Part shown: one piece after another, positions 18,720 through 28,598 of the stretch | How positions within the stretch are numbered: the first letter of the stretch is position 1 | How the letters are laid out: the number at the start of each line of letters is the position of its first letter | Source: Oligoflexia bacterium | Lineage (GTDB): Bacteria; Bdellovibrionota; UBA1018 | DNA length: 64,000 bases | Assembly (NCBI GenBank): GCA_031292385.1 | Contig: JARLHE010000004.1 | Location: forward strand, 1-64,000 | Direction of reading: 5' to 3' | Position numbers and translations under genes: made by a program | Notes under the pieces: generated by a model | Database searches by the model: none | What the model saw: the letters and a program-made list of their open reading frames with translations, nothing else | Told to the model about the DNA's origin: nothing

Positions 18720-19459
18720 GCGGCGTCGCGCTTAACGCGTGCCGCGATTCGATCGATCATGACGCCCACGGTCCGGCGTACGAAAATCGGCATCCGATCC
18801 ATGGCGCTCGCAAGCGACGGCCCCGCCCGGTAATAAATCCGGACGAACGCCCGGCCCCAGGCCGATCGCACGAGCGATTCGTCCCGAAAAGCGCGCAGCG
18901 CGGGCAAAGTGCCCGGATCGATCACGTCATTGAGCGAAGTGACGACAAAGCAGCTTTTACCTCCGAGCAGGTCATAGGCTTTTCTGAAATCCGCCCCGTT
19001 ACGCGGGCGCCCGCCCGCCAGATAACGGCGCACGGCTTCGGCACAAAGCGGCTGAAATGCCGAATTCCTCGCCATCGACACGTATCTTTCCAGATAGTCG
19101 CGGAAAATCTTCCGACCGTCGTCGGAATCCAGGCGATCGAAAACCTTGATCATCTCCCAATAGACGCTCACCAAAAGCAGGACATCCCCGATTTCGCTTT
19201 TCTCGTCGAAGGACCCGGGAGAAAGCCCGCCATCAGGAACCCCTTTGGATTCCTCGAGCATTTTGATGAAGCTCCTGAAATAGACAGCCGCGTCCGCAAT
19301 CTGCTTCTTCTCGAGCGCCTGCAGCCCTTGCGAGACCGTGTCGAGGCGCTTCATCATCAATTGGCGCTTGCGCTCGTCCTCGAGCTGCTTGATCTGCTGA
19401 GCGATATGCTTGCGCGCGCGAATGAGAATTTCGTTCTTTTTCGCCTTAGTCTTTGCCAT
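18716..19459 (-). CDS. CFI-box C-terminal domain protein
   Basis: A 247-residue protein of unknown function. The N-terminal half is Lys/Glu-rich and probably coiled-coil. The C-terminal part reads CFVVTSLNDV, then LRAFRDESLVRSAWGRAFVRIYY (given in two parts: LRAFRDESLV and WGRAFVRIYY) and SLASAMDRMPIFVRR. This matches the order of the 'CFI-box' C-terminal module (usually CFIATAAYGS ... LR.FRD ... GR.FV..YY ... P.LA), a short module found at the ends of diverse bacterial proteins. Located downstream of priA with 36 bases between them. Confidence 0.6.
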   Translation of the reverse strand: MAKTKAKKNEILIRARKHIAQQIKQLEDERKRQLMMKRLDTVSQGLQALEKKQIADAAVYFRSFIKMLEESKGVPDGGLSPGSFDEKSEIGDVLLLVSVYWEMIKVFDRLDSDDGRKIFRDYLERYVSMARNSAFQPLCAEAVRRYLAGGRPRNGADFRKAYDLLGGKSCFVVTSLNDVIDPGTLPALRAFRDESLVRSAWGRAFVRIYYRAGPSLASAMDRMPIFVRRTVGVMIDRIAARVKRDAA

Positions 19460-19494
19460 CCCAGAATCAGTATAGGCCGTTCAACGCCGGGAGC

Positions 19495-21537
19495 TCAACC
19501 GGTTCCGTAAGGATCGACGTCGATCCACAAAGGCCATCGCTCGGACGCGGCCAGATCGCGGGCCAGACGGATCGCGCGCTGCAGGTGCTGGATCTGCGGC
19601 GTCTTCAGAAGCAGATCCCACCGGTAAATCCCCTTCGCCCGCTCCAGAAACGCCTCGCTCGGCCCCAAGACCTCGACCTTATCCGAACCGATGAGCTTCG
19701 CGACCGCTTCGGAACGGCTCTTCGCCTCGGCGCGCTCCGAGCTTTCGAACCGCAAGCGCGCCATGCGGCCGAACGGCGGATAGCCCAAAGCCCGGCGCAG
19801 CTCGCGCTCGTTCTCGAGAAAGGAATCTTCATCCAGTCTTCCGTCCAAAATCTGCAGCACCGGATGATCGGGCGCATAGGTTTGGATCATGACCCGACCC
19901 GGCTTTTCGGCCCGGCCCGCACGCCCGGAAACCTGCTTCAAAATCTGAAGGCTGCGCTCGGAAGAACGAAAATCCGGCCAGCGAAAGAGCCCATCCGCGA
20001 GCACGACCACCACCAAAGTCACATTGGGAAAATCATGTCCCTTGGCGAGCATCTGCGTGCCCAAAAGCACGCTGGCCTTGTTGTTTCGGAAATCATCCAG
20101 GATCTTTTCGAGCCGGCTCGCGCTCGTCACCTGATCGCGATCCAGGCGCAGGCACTTGATTCCGGGAATCAGCGCCGGCAGCTCCTCTTCAAGGCTCTCC
20201 GTGCCGGCCCCCATGGGCTGTAGCCGGTCGCCCTGGCATTTGGGGCAGGAATCAGGCGCTCCCTGCTGATGCCCGCAGACATGGCATCGAAGTTGGAGAG
20301 CGCGGCCCGAAAATCGATGCACGGTGAGCGAAATCGAGCAATTGGGGCAACCGCTGGTTTCGCCGCAGTCGGCGCAAAGCAAGAACGAGGCGAAGCCGCG
20401 CCGATTCAAAAACACCATGGCCTGCTCGCCCGCCTCGGCCACTTCGCGGATCGCCTCGACGGTTCGAACCGCGAGCGGGGATTGCACGTCCGGAACCAAC
20501 GCCTCGTCGGCAAGGTGGACCAGATCGATCGTCGGCAGACGGCTCGCGCCGATTCGCGAACCGAGATGCGCGACCTGATACTTGCCTTCTTCCACGCGCT
20601 GGCGCGTTTCGAGACTGGGGGTCGCCGAACCCAAAATCACGAACGCCTTTGAAATGCCCGAGCGCACGACCGCCAGATCGCGCGCATGATAGCGGACGCG
20701 GTCCTCCTGCTTGTAAGTAGGGTCATGCTCTTCGTCGACAACGATCAAACCGAGATCCGGGACCGGCGCGAAAATCGCGGAACGCGCGCCCACCACCACC
20801 CGCAATTCCTTCGACCGCAAGCCCGCGCTGATATCCCGTCTTTTGGCGTCGGCCAGCGCCGAATGCCAAAGTGCCACCGGCACGCCCAGCCCTTCTTCGA
20901 ATCTCCGGTGCAGCTGCGATGAGAGCGCGATTTCGGGGACCAATACAATCACGCCCTTGCCCTCGGCGAGAGTACGACGAGCCATCTCGATATAGAGCTC
21001 GGTTTTGCCGCTGCCCGTGATCCCGTGCAAAAGAGCGACCCGGCTGTTGGCGTTCGATTGTCGCGTCTGTTCGAGGATTTCGAGTGCCGCAAGCTGATCT
21101 TCCGTGAGCACGTGCTTGGGGCCCGTGGCAGGCCCGCGCGTCGCGGTCACGGCTCGAACTTTTTTCCCGGCGCTTCTCAAACCGAGTGCCGAAGCCGGGG
21201 ACGCGCAATTCAAAACCTCGCCGAGCGGGACGCAATAGTACTCTTGCGCCCAACGACAGAGCGCAAGAACGTCCTCCGGAACGACGACGCCTTGAGCGCC
21301 GACTTCGACGACGTCTTTCAAATTCTCGATCGAGAGCGCGGCTGGAAGCTCCGAAGCCGGCTTCGCGGGCTCGACGATGAAAGCGTGGGTTTCTTTCCGG
21401 CCGAAGGGAACCCGAACCCACCCCCCGACCTGGGCGCGGGCCGCGAGCTCCGGACTGATCCGATAGGTAAAAAGGCCCTCCACGGGCCGCGGAATGGCGA
21501 CAGAGATCACTGACGATTGCGTGTCACTCACTCCCAC
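19495..21537 (-). CDS. priA: Primosomal helicase PriA
   Basis: A 680-residue replication-restart helicase. Visible: the N-terminal 3'-DNA-binding domain ([10 protein letters not shown]...[12 protein letters not shown]), Walker [15 protein letters not shown], the [12 protein letters not shown] box, the zinc-binding segment with CADCG, CPNC, CHVCGH and CPKC, and the [13 protein letters not shown] motif VI. Slightly shorter than E. coli PriA (about 730). Two bases from the upstream secreted-protein gene. Confidence 0.96.
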   Translation of the reverse strand: MGVSDTQSSVISVAIPRPVEGLFTYRISPELAARAQVGGWVRVPFGRKETHAFIVEPAKPASELPAALSIENLKDVVEVGAQGVVVPEDVLALCRWAQEYYCVPLGEVLNCASPASALGLRSAGKKVRAVTATRGPATGPKHVLTEDQLAALEILEQTRQSNANSRVALLHGITGSGKTELYIEMARRTLAEGKGVIVLVPEIALSSQLHRRFEEGLGVPVALWHSALADAKRRDISAGLRSKELRVVVGARSAIFAPVPDLGLIVVDEEHDPTYKQEDRVRYHARDLAVVRSGISKAFVILGSATPSLETRQRVEEGKYQVAHLGSRIGASRLPTIDLVHLADEALVPDVQSPLAVRTVEAIREVAEAGEQAMVFLNRRGFASFLLCADCGETSGCPNCSISLTVHRFSGRALQLRCHVCGHQQGAPDSCPKCQGDRLQPMGAGTESLEEELPALIPGIKCLRLDRDQVTSASRLEKILDDFRNNKASVLLGTQMLAKGHDFPNVTLVVVVLADGLFRWPDFRSSERSLQILKQVSGRAGRAEKPGRVMIQTYAPDHPVLQILDGRLDEDSFLENERELRRALGYPPFGRMARLRFESSERAEAKSRSEAVAKLIGSDKVEVLGPSEAFLERAKGIYRWDLLLKTPQIQHLQRAIRLARDLAASERWPLWIDVDPYGTG

Positions 21538-21539
21538 TT

Positions 21540-22388
21540 TTACCTGAGAATCGAGTAGTAGCTGCCGATCAAGTCCTTGAGCCCGCTATCGGCCGACTGG
21601 CCCTTGTCGGTCCAGCCTTCGCCCACATGCTGCGGAGTATGCTCGCGTTCGGCCGCCGGGTTCGATCCGCTTTCGGCCCCGACTTCGATGGCCTCGGCCC
21701 GAAGCACCGGCGTTCCGGTCGCGGTCATCCAAATCACGTTTTTAGGATAAGGGAATTCGTTATAGTTCCGAAACCCGCTGTAGCGAATATCGTTGATGGA
21801 CGAATCGCCTTTGCGAAAAGCGCCGACCAGGCGGATCGGCAGAAAAGCTTCCTTATCAAACCAAAGTTCCGATTTCGCGCCGTCGGCCGGTCCCACGACA
21901 AAGGCGATCGAATGGTCCAAGCGCCCCATATGCTCGTTCTCGGCGGCACGGCGCTCGTCTTCGGTCGCCATTTTCTCAAGCTCCGATTCCGTCGGGATTT
22001 TCAGCCCGATCGCCCTCAACGCCTCGACCAAGGAAGCGCTCCTGGATTCCAAGAGAAGACGAGCCGCGACCGACGCGGACCGTTCCGACTTCGTGGATTC
22101 GTAGACCGGCGTTCCCGCCTCATCGCTGGCCGTGCTTCGAAGAATTCCGGTAGACGGCGTATAAATCAAGAGTTCCCGAAAACGCGATCCGGTCGGCTGC
22201 CCCGTTTTATCAAGCGCCACGATCTCGCTTTTGATTCGAATGCGCTTATAGCCGGTGTGTTTTTTCGCCAAAGTCTTCACGAGAAAGCCGGCCGGGGGCA
22301 CATAGGCCCAGGAATTATTCTCCGCTTCGGCAAAACAAAAAGCCACCGCGAGCAGTGCGAGCAAGAACCGGCTGCTGATTTTCGTCAT
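21540..22388 (-). CDS. Secreted protein, outer-membrane-lipoprotein-sorting-like
   Basis: A 282-residue protein with a clear signal peptide (first 22 residues or so) and then mostly beta-strand pattern. Segments such as [46 protein letters not shown] and [12 protein letters not shown] recall LolA-like or lipoprotein-sorting folds, in which a concave sheet binds lipid. I cannot assign a family with confidence. It is translationally coupled to galU (its ATG overlaps the galU stop) and to priA. Confidence 0.6.
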   Translation of the reverse strand: MTKISSRFLLALLAVAFCFAEAENNSWAYVPPAGFLVKTLAKKHTGYKRIRIKSEIVALDKTGQPTGSRFRELLIYTPSTGILRSTASDEAGTPVYESTKSERSASVAARLLLESRSASLVEALRAIGLKIPTESELEKMATEDERRAAENEHMGRLDHSIAFVVGPADGAKSELWFDKEAFLPIRLVGAFRKGDSSINDIRYSGFRNYNEFPYPKNVIWMTATGTPVLRAEAIEVGAESGSNPAAEREHTPQHVGEGWTDKGQSADSGLKDLIGSYYSILR

Positions 22389-23263
22389 AAGCCACCCAAA
22401 TGTTTTTTCATCAATTCGCGCACGCCCGAGGCAAGCTCCGGGCGCCTCAGCGCGAAGGCCAGCGTCGCGTCGATAAAACCGAGCCGGTCTCCTGTATCGT
22501 AGCGCGTACCTTCGTATTGAAAAGCAAGAAGTCGTTCTCTTTGCGCTAGAAGCTGTAAACCGTCGGTCAGCTGAATTTCGCCGCCTTTGCCGGGCTTGGT
22601 TTCACGCAGGCAGCTGAAGATGGCCGGTGAAAGGACATAACGGCCCGGGATCGCGAACCGGGACGGCGCCGCCTCGGGACGCGGCTTCTCGACCAGGTGA
22701 TCGACTTCCATCAGGCCATGGCCCGTCATTTTGCCCCCGACGATGCCATACTTCGAGACGTCGGCCGCCGGCACTTCCATCACGCCGACCACCGACGCGC
22801 GCTCGCGCTCGTAAACCTCGATCAGCTGGCGGGTACAGGGGCGAGCCGGATTATCGATCAAATCGTCTCCCAGCAAAACCGCGAAAGGCTCATTGCCCAC
22901 AACGGGCTCCGCGCACAGAACCGCGTGACCGAGACCCATCGGACTTTTTTGCCGGATCGCGACCAAATTGCAAAGGTTGCCGACCCTTCGGGAAATTTCG
23001 GCAAGATCCGATTTCTGCTTCTTATCGAGCGAGTCTTCGAGCTCGTAATTGTAATCGAAGTGGTTTTCGATCGCCTCTTTGTGTCGGGCGGTGATCAGAA
23101 TGATATCGGTGATTCCCGAGGCAACCGCTTCCTCGACGATATACTGGATCATCGGCACGTCGACGATCGGAATCATCTCCTTGGGAATCGCCTTGGTTGC
23201 GGGTAAAAAGCGGGTACCCAGGCCAGCCGCCGGAATGACAGCTTTCCTTACTTGAATCATCAA
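22385..23263 (-). CDS. galU: UTP-glucose-1-phosphate uridylyltransferase
   Basis: A 292-residue nucleotidyltransferase making UDP-glucose for envelope polysaccharide. The nucleotide loop VIPAAGLGTRFLPATKAIPK starts near residue 10, and the metal/sugar site includes LLGDDLI and VDHLVEKPRPEAAPS. Normal length for GalU. It overlaps the stop with the next gene's start (ATGA) and lies 30 bases after the dksA-like gene. Confidence 0.96.
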   Translation of the reverse strand: MMIQVRKAVIPAAGLGTRFLPATKAIPKEMIPIVDVPMIQYIVEEAVASGITDIILITARHKEAIENHFDYNYELEDSLDKKQKSDLAEISRRVGNLCNLVAIRQKSPMGLGHAVLCAEPVVGNEPFAVLLGDDLIDNPARPCTRQLIEVYERERASVVGVMEVPAADVSKYGIVGGKMTGHGLMEVDHLVEKPRPEAAPSRFAIPGRYVLSPAIFSCLRETKPGKGGEIQLTDGLQLLAQRERLLAFQYEGTRYDTGDRLGFIDATLAFALRRPELASGVRELMKKHLGGL

Positions 23264-23293
23264 ATCGGTCTCCGAACGGCGGTTAAACGATAC

Positions 23294-23671
23294 CTACTCG
23301 GCGCGGTTAGGCGCACGACGCTGTTCGGACTCTACCTCTGACTGACAATCGATGCAAAGAGTGGTGAAAGGAAAAGCTTGAAGACGAGCTTCGGAGATCT
23401 CTTCTCCGCACCGCAGGCATTCACCGAATTCACCCGACTCGATTCTGCGCAAAGCTGCATCAATTTGACGCATCATATCGTGTTCGCGGTTCTTCAATAA
23501 AACCGCGAAGGTTTTATCGGTATCAGCGGAGGCTTGATCGATCGAGTCTGAATAACTTGGCTCGTCCTCGATCAAATCGGCCGTGGAACGCCTCAGACCT
23601 CCCGCGAGGACTTCGCGGCGCTGGAGTAAAACTTTTCGAACACTGCTGAGCTTTTCCTTGCGTAATGACAT
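23294..23671 (-). CDS. DksA/TraR-family zinc-finger regulator
   Basis: A 125-residue protein with an N-terminal coiled coil and the C4 zinc finger CLRCGEEISEARLQAFPFTT..CIDC. DksA-type proteins insert into the RNA polymerase secondary channel and, with ppGpp, modulate rRNA and other promoters. The coiled-coil tip keeps acidic residues (DQASADTDKTF). First gene of the reverse run leading to galU and priA; divergent from the barrel protein across about 50 bases. Confidence 0.85.
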   Translation of the reverse strand: MSLRKEKLSSVRKVLLQRREVLAGGLRRSTADLIEDEPSYSDSIDQASADTDKTFAVLLKNREHDMMRQIDAALRRIESGEFGECLRCGEEISEARLQAFPFTTLCIDCQSEVESEQRRAPNRAE

Positions 23672-23721
23672 AGGTTGGGCTTCACGTAGACCGACCAGCT
23701 AGAAATGTAAAGGAGATTTTG

Positions 23722-24582
23722 ATGCGTTGCAGCCTGAGCCTCATCTGTATCTTAGCGCTTTTAGGATTATACGGATCCAGCGCCTTAGCGACCGACTTCA
23801 TGTCACCGCGCACTGCGGCATTAGGCGGCGCTGGACACGCAGGCCCCATTCTCAACGACGCAATCTACATGAACCCATCCTACGCGGCGTTCACCCCGAG
23901 CTACGGCCTCGAAGCCAACTATCTCTACTACAACAGCCCTGCCGCGCCGGACGGATCGGAAGATTACCACGGGCACCTCACCAACTTCTCTGTTCAAGAC
24001 GGCCGAAATCCGCTCTTTCAAGCCGGCGTCGGCTATTCGCTGCGCGATCAAGGCAAACTTCTCAACATCGGCGCCGCGAAGGCGGCGATCCAGCAGCTGG
24101 GATTCGGCATCGGCGGCAAATTCTATTTCCCCAACAGCGGCTCGGGCTTCGCCGACACGATCGTCTCGACCACTTTTGTGGCGACGTCTTGGCTTCAAGT
24201 TGCCGCGATCGTCGATAACGCGGTTCAATCGTCAAACGCGGTGGCGCAAGGCTTCTATCGGCAATATATTCTCGGCACGAAATTGAACGTAAAGTCCATC
24301 ATGCTGATTTACGCCGATCCGCACCTCACTCCGAACGCGCCCAACCAGCCGATGTACGGCTACGAAACAGGCGTCGAGCTGACGCCTTTCAACGATCTTT
24401 TTTTCCGCGGCGGCCTGTTTCGAAACTCGGCCACGCCCGAGCTCAACAACCTGTATGGCCGGGGCTATGGTTTTGGTTTCGGCTGGCTCGGGCCGCGCAT
24501 CTCGCTCGATTACGGCTTGCGCCATGTCGTCAACCCGGTTCAGGTCGTTTCGCACAATTTCGGCGTCACGATCTTCTTTTAG
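23722..24582 (+). CDS. Outer-membrane beta-barrel-type protein
   Basis: A 286-residue secreted protein. I chose ATG 23722, since AAAGGAG (23709-23715) sits at a good distance, over the TTG three bases earlier. After the signal peptide (ending SALA) comes MSPRTAALGGAGHAGPILNDAIYMNPS, the N-terminal pattern of FadL/PorV-like outer-membrane proteins. The rest alternates Gly/aromatic strands and ends in VSHNFGVTIFF with a terminal Phe, a barrel-assembly signal. The stop shares TTAG with the stop of the convergent M16 gene. Confidence 0.7.
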   Translation: MRCSLSLICILALLGLYGSSALATDFMSPRTAALGGAGHAGPILNDAIYMNPSYAAFTPSYGLEANYLYYNSPAAPDGSEDYHGHLTNFSVQDGRNPLFQAGVGYSLRDQGKLLNIGAAKAAIQQLGFGIGGKFYFPNSGSGFADTIVSTTFVATSWLQVAAIVDNAVQSSNAVAQGFYRQYILGTKLNVKSIMLIYADPHLTPNAPNQPMYGYETGVELTPFNDLFFRGGLFRNSATPELNNLYGRGYGFGFGWLGPRISLDYGLRHVVNPVQVVSHNFGVTIFF

Positions 24583-26600
24583 GCGGCAGCGGTGGCTTCG
24601 TAGAGAATCGGGCTTCGGGCGAGCGCCCCTTCGGCGTCGAATTTTTCGATCATGGCGTTGAGCTCGTCGATCGCGTTCTCGGCGGAACGCACGCCTAGAA
24701 AACAGGAGCGCCCGTCCTTGAAGTGGATGAGCAATCCTCTTCTCCAGAGGCGAGGATCGTAGAACTGACAATGATACTTCACGCGCAGAAGAGTTTTAGG
24801 CGAGAATAAGACGCCGAACGGCGAGCGAAGCTCGATCCTCTCGACCGAGCCCAGATCGTAAGTCGCGGCCCAGTAACCTAGCGATTTAACCCAGATCGAA
24901 TTTTCAACCACCATAACTTTTCGCGCGAAGGCGCCAAGCACGCATTGGGCGCACAGGATGGCCGATCCCAGCCAGAGGACAGAAAACAGGTAATCGGAAA
25001 CAAGGAACGAACGCTGAAAAACGTCGATATGTTCCCAAAACACGGACATCAACCCGTAGATGAATAACGCGGAAAGCCCGATCATCGAAAAAGCGAAAAT
25101 TTGCAGAAGGTAGGCCGGTGGGTAGCTCATCTTCCGAACCCAGCGGATTCGGTCGTGTCGGAAATTTTTAGCCAGCAAGCTTCGCCCCAAAAACATCCAC
25201 GCTCCGAACGCTGCGATCACGATCGCGACGATCTCGAAGCGGAAAAACAGCGGCGGCTCATAAAGGCGCTCCACCTTCATGTTCGGCGCGAAGACCAGCT
25301 TCAGGCGCCGCACCATCTCATCGTGAGTAAGCTTGGAAAACACCGCGTAATCGCTCAAATGGCCATTCTCGATCCGATACTCGCGCTCGATATGGTCCCA
25401 GCGATCCGCCAGGCGCATCATGGTCGCGCCGTCGTGATCGATTCGCTCGAAGCCCTTGCCGTATAAATCGTATGCCTCTTTGAACATTTCCGGACTGAAC
25501 TGCCCTTGGCGCGCCTCTTTGTCGATCATGTCGCGCACCAGCTTCAGATTCTCGGAATAATGCTCGCGCGGCGCTTCGAACCTGACGGTCAAAAATCCGG
25601 AACCCTTTCTAAGCTCAGTATCGGAATAGACGGTATAGGTTTCGCCGCGGACATTTCGCAGATTCTTCATCAACCGATGCGCCAGGTATTCCAAATACAC
25701 GCGCGCGGCGACTTCGTCTTCGAAGCTGAGTCCGGACACCTTCGTGCCCACCTCGATTCGCGCGATATTCGACGTCACCTCCGAACGATAATAATTACCC
25801 GTTCGCGAAACAGGCGCCGGCTCGACCCATTTTGACCCCTTGCGATCGGGCTCTGAGCCGAACTTTTGCTCGACTAGCGGCAGAATTTTGGATTCGTCGA
25901 ATTTTCCCGCCAAAAACAAGGTTATGTTTCCAGGATAATAATAACGGTCGTAAAACCGTTTCACTTCCTCGCCCGTCAGTCCGTTCAAGTCGACCCGCGC
26001 GTCCGCGGGGGTCAGTTCGGGTTCGCGAATCCCGAATTCGCTTCTCCACTCGTCGGGCGCGCGGGCGAAATCCGGCCAAAGATGATTGATCAGTACCATC
26101 AAGTAGTCCAAGGGGTTCGGATGCCCGATTTCCAGAAATACCGGGCCTTTCGCATGCTGGATGCGTGATTCGTCGAAAGATTTCTCGAAGAGGATTTTAT
26201 GAAAGACGTCGACGATCCAAGGCGCGAGATCCGCGGGAACGGTCGCGAAATAGATCGTGGTCTTCTGCTGGGTATAGGCGTTGCCGGAGCCGCCCTTTTC
26301 CTTGATCGCCTCGAGCAACGTCATATCGTCGCTCAGTTTGGCGTCGGTAAAAAGATAATGCTCAAGCAGATGCGCGGTTCCCGCCTTGCCGCTCTCGTCG
26401 CTGAACTGGCCCGCGTCGATCCGTACCTTGATTAACGCGGTTTTCGCGTCCACGCTGGGTGACAAGACGGCTTTCATGCCGTTATGAAGCCTTAACGTAC
26501 GAACCCGCGCGTACGGATCCGGATTGCCGCTATCCGCCGCCCACGATACCGCCGTCAGGAATATGCCGCCGATCAATACGGGCGCGAACGATTTCATCAA
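24579..26600 (-). CDS. M16 zinc peptidase fused to membrane and PH-like domains
   Basis: A 673-residue protein. After a signal segment, residues about 30-450 form two M16 (insulinase/pitrilysin) halves. The inverted zinc motif is His77-x-x-Glu80-His81 in GTAHLLEHYLF, so the enzyme should be active. Near residues 460-560 there are four hydrophobic segments (for example FRFEIVAIVIAAFGAWMFLG), then a C-terminal domain with VVENSIWVKSLGYW..YDLGSVERIEL resembling a bacterial PH domain. M16 proteins usually stop after the two halves. Downstream of dbpA with 34 bases between. Confidence 0.75.
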   Translation of the reverse strand: MMKSFAPVLIGGIFLTAVSWAADSGNPDPYARVRTLRLHNGMKAVLSPSVDAKTALIKVRIDAGQFSDESGKAGTAHLLEHYLFTDAKLSDDMTLLEAIKEKGGSGNAYTQQKTTIYFATVPADLAPWIVDVFHKILFEKSFDESRIQHAKGPVFLEIGHPNPLDYLMVLINHLWPDFARAPDEWRSEFGIREPELTPADARVDLNGLTGEEVKRFYDRYYYPGNITLFLAGKFDESKILPLVEQKFGSEPDRKGSKWVEPAPVSRTGNYYRSEVTSNIARIEVGTKVSGLSFEDEVAARVYLEYLAHRLMKNLRNVRGETYTVYSDTELRKGSGFLTVRFEAPREHYSENLKLVRDMIDKEARQGQFSPEMFKEAYDLYGKGFERIDHDGATMMRLADRWDHIEREYRIENGHLSDYAVFSKLTHDEMVRRLKLVFAPNMKVERLYEPPLFFRFEIVAIVIAAFGAWMFLGRSLLAKNFRHDRIRWVRKMSYPPAYLLQIFAFSMIGLSALFIYGLMSVFWEHIDVFQRSFLVSDYLFSVLWLGSAILCAQCVLGAFARKVMVVENSIWVKSLGYWAATYDLGSVERIELRSPFGVLFSPKTLLRVKYHCQFYDPRLWRRGLLIHFKDGRSCFLGVRSAENAIDELNAMIEKFDAEGALARSPILYEATAAA

Positions 26601-26634
26601 CTGCTATTCGGCATCGCACTCGAAACAATTAATC

Positions 26635-28041
26635 TCAGCGAACAAATTCGACGCCGAACTTGCGCCCTTTGATTCGGCCGTCACGCAGGCGCTGAAGCGC
26701 CAACTGGGCGATGTCGGCCGCAACCGCGACATAAGAGAAGCGGTCATGGATTTCGATCTTGCCGACCTGCGAGCCCTGCAGTCCCCCTGCTTCACCGGTC
26801 AAAGCCCCCAAAATATCGCCGGGGCGCATTTTATCCTTACGCCCGCCCGCGATATAAAGCGTCTGCATCTTCGCCGAGCCACCCAGTACCTGACGGGTTT
26901 CAAGAGCCTTCTCGCCAAGTTGGCTCGGTGTTTTCTGCTGGAGCGCATGCCCGGTCTCTTTTTCGATGTTCAAGACTTTGAGCTTTTCCCGCGAGGTCGC
27001 GAACGAAACGGCAACCCCGCTCTTGCCGGCGCGCCCGGTGCGCCCGATCCGATGCACGTAGACGGCGGGCTGGGCCGGCAAATCGAAATTCAAAACCATA
27101 TCCAGATTCTCGACATCGATCCCGCGCGCGGCGACATCGGTCGCGATCAGAATACGCGTGCTTTGATTGCGAAACTTAGCCATGACCCGATCGCGCGCGC
27201 TTTGCTCGAGATCGCCGTGCAAACTATCGCAAGGAATACCCGCGGCTTTAAGTCCTTCGGCAAGTTCACTCACCGTGGTTTTCAGGTTACAAAAAACAAT
27301 CGCTGAGTCGGGCTGATACTGCTGCAGAACCCAAAGCAAGGTATCGAATTTACGCTCCGGATTGACCTCGTACACGAGCTGGCGAATCTGAGGACTCGCC
27401 TGCGCCGACTCCTCGATCGTGACGCGGATCGGGTTTTTTTGATAGCTGCGGCTCAGGGCTTCGATCGTCCTCGGAAAGGTCGCCGAGAAAAAGACCGTCT
27501 GCCTGCTTTTTGGAATGTCTTTGAGGATCGTTTTCATGTCCTCTTCGAAACCCATGTCCAGCATACGATCGGCTTCATCGAGCACCAGAGTGGCGACGCC
27601 GCGAAGATCCAAGCTCCTGCGCACCAAATGGTCGATGACCCGGCCCGGAGTGCCAACCACGACATGCACGCCCTTTTCGAGCGCGGTGAGCTGCGGAAAC
27701 ATGGGCTGGCCGCCCGATAAGATCAAGACTTGAAGCCCGGAATGCCTGCGCCCGAGCTTCCGGATCTCACGAGCGACCTGGGTGCAGAGCTCGCGAGTGG
27801 GACAGAGAACCAGGGCTTGGACCGAGCGATCCCTCAAGTCGACTTTACTCAGCAACGGGATCGAGAAGGCCGCCGTCTTACCGCTTCCCGTCTTGGATTG
27901 CCCGACAAGATCATTGCCTTGCAGAAGAACCGGGATGCTCTTTGCCTGAATGGGCGTGAGCTTTTCATAGCCCAGCTCGCGGATCACTTCGAGCAGCTCA
28001 GGGGACAAGGCAAGCTTGGAAAAATCAGTTAAGTTGGACAT
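26635..28041 (-). CDS. dbpA: DEAD-box RNA helicase DbpA
   Basis: A 468-residue ATP-dependent RNA helicase. Motifs in order: LTPIQAKSIPVLLQGNDLVG (Q motif), SKTGSGKTAAF (Walker A), VLDEADRMLDMGFE (DEAD), SAT in FFSATFPR, and HRIGRTGRAG (VI). The C-terminal 75 residues form the DbpA RRM-like RNA-binding domain (IAGGRKDKMRPGDILGALTG...GKIEIHDRFSYVAV) that targets 23S rRNA hairpin 92 in known members. It starts inside the last 17 bases of the LprI-like gene. Confidence 0.95.
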   Translation of the reverse strand: MSNLTDFSKLALSPELLEVIRELGYEKLTPIQAKSIPVLLQGNDLVGQSKTGSGKTAAFSIPLLSKVDLRDRSVQALVLCPTRELCTQVAREIRKLGRRHSGLQVLILSGGQPMFPQLTALEKGVHVVVGTPGRVIDHLVRRSLDLRGVATLVLDEADRMLDMGFEEDMKTILKDIPKSRQTVFFSATFPRTIEALSRSYQKNPIRVTIEESAQASPQIRQLVYEVNPERKFDTLLWVLQQYQPDSAIVFCNLKTTVSELAEGLKAAGIPCDSLHGDLEQSARDRVMAKFRNQSTRILIATDVAARGIDVENLDMVLNFDLPAQPAVYVHRIGRTGRAGKSGVAVSFATSREKLKVLNIEKETGHALQQKTPSQLGEKALETRQVLGGSAKMQTLYIAGGRKDKMRPGDILGALTGEAGGLQGSQVGKIEIHDRFSYVAVAADIAQLALQRLRDGRIKGRKFGVEFVR

Positions 28042-28486
28042 AAGAAGGGGTCATCATCAAATTAAGAGCCGTGATTCGATCCAAGGTGGTCGATGCCTCG
28101 CAGCTGAGATAAATCAGGCCTTCTCCGGTTCCACCCAGCATGCTGGTTGCCTGAAAGCTGCAGTCCGCGTCCCGAAACGTGATCCAAGCGCGCTCCGAAG
28201 CGATCAAACGCCTCAGGATTTCCGCGCTGCTCTCGTAATCGGGGATTCCTTTTTCCTTCGCCGCTTGGGCTTTCAAGCCGGCAACCAGCTTTTGATAAGT
28301 CGCGTTCAGCTCCTTGTCCGCGGCCTGATAGGTATTGCCCTCGCAAACTTTCATATCGAGATTGGTTTCGGCGTCCGCAAGACAGGCCTTTTCCTCCGCG
28401 CGAATCGACGCGACGTCGGCCAAAACCGAACTCGATAACGCGGGAAGTCCGAAAATCAAAAAGGGCACTATGGAAAACTTCTTCAT
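28025..28486 (-). CDS. LprI-family secreted protein (DUF1311)
   Basis: A 153-residue secreted protein with a signal peptide and the LprI/DUF1311 pattern: spaced Cys residues (CLADAETNLDMKVCEGN, later DADCSFQATS and LSCEAST), ELNATYQKLVAGL and SERAWITFRDADC. Family members in other bacteria include putative lysozyme inhibitors. Overlaps dbpA by 17 bases. No partner enzyme is visible. Confidence 0.85.
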   Translation of the reverse strand: MKKFSIVPFLIFGLPALSSSVLADVASIRAEEKACLADAETNLDMKVCEGNTYQAADKELNATYQKLVAGLKAQAAKEKGIPDYESSAEILRRLIASERAWITFRDADCSFQATSMLGGTGEGLIYLSCEASTTLDRITALNLMMTPSYVQLN

Positions 28487-28598
28487 AGGGGTCTCCGTGG
28501 AGGTCCGAAATCCGGAAATCAGGTACGGCCTACCTTTTAAACAACGCGGACGATTAAGTAAACTTAAATAATCAGGAATTATAATTATTAAATTTCAG

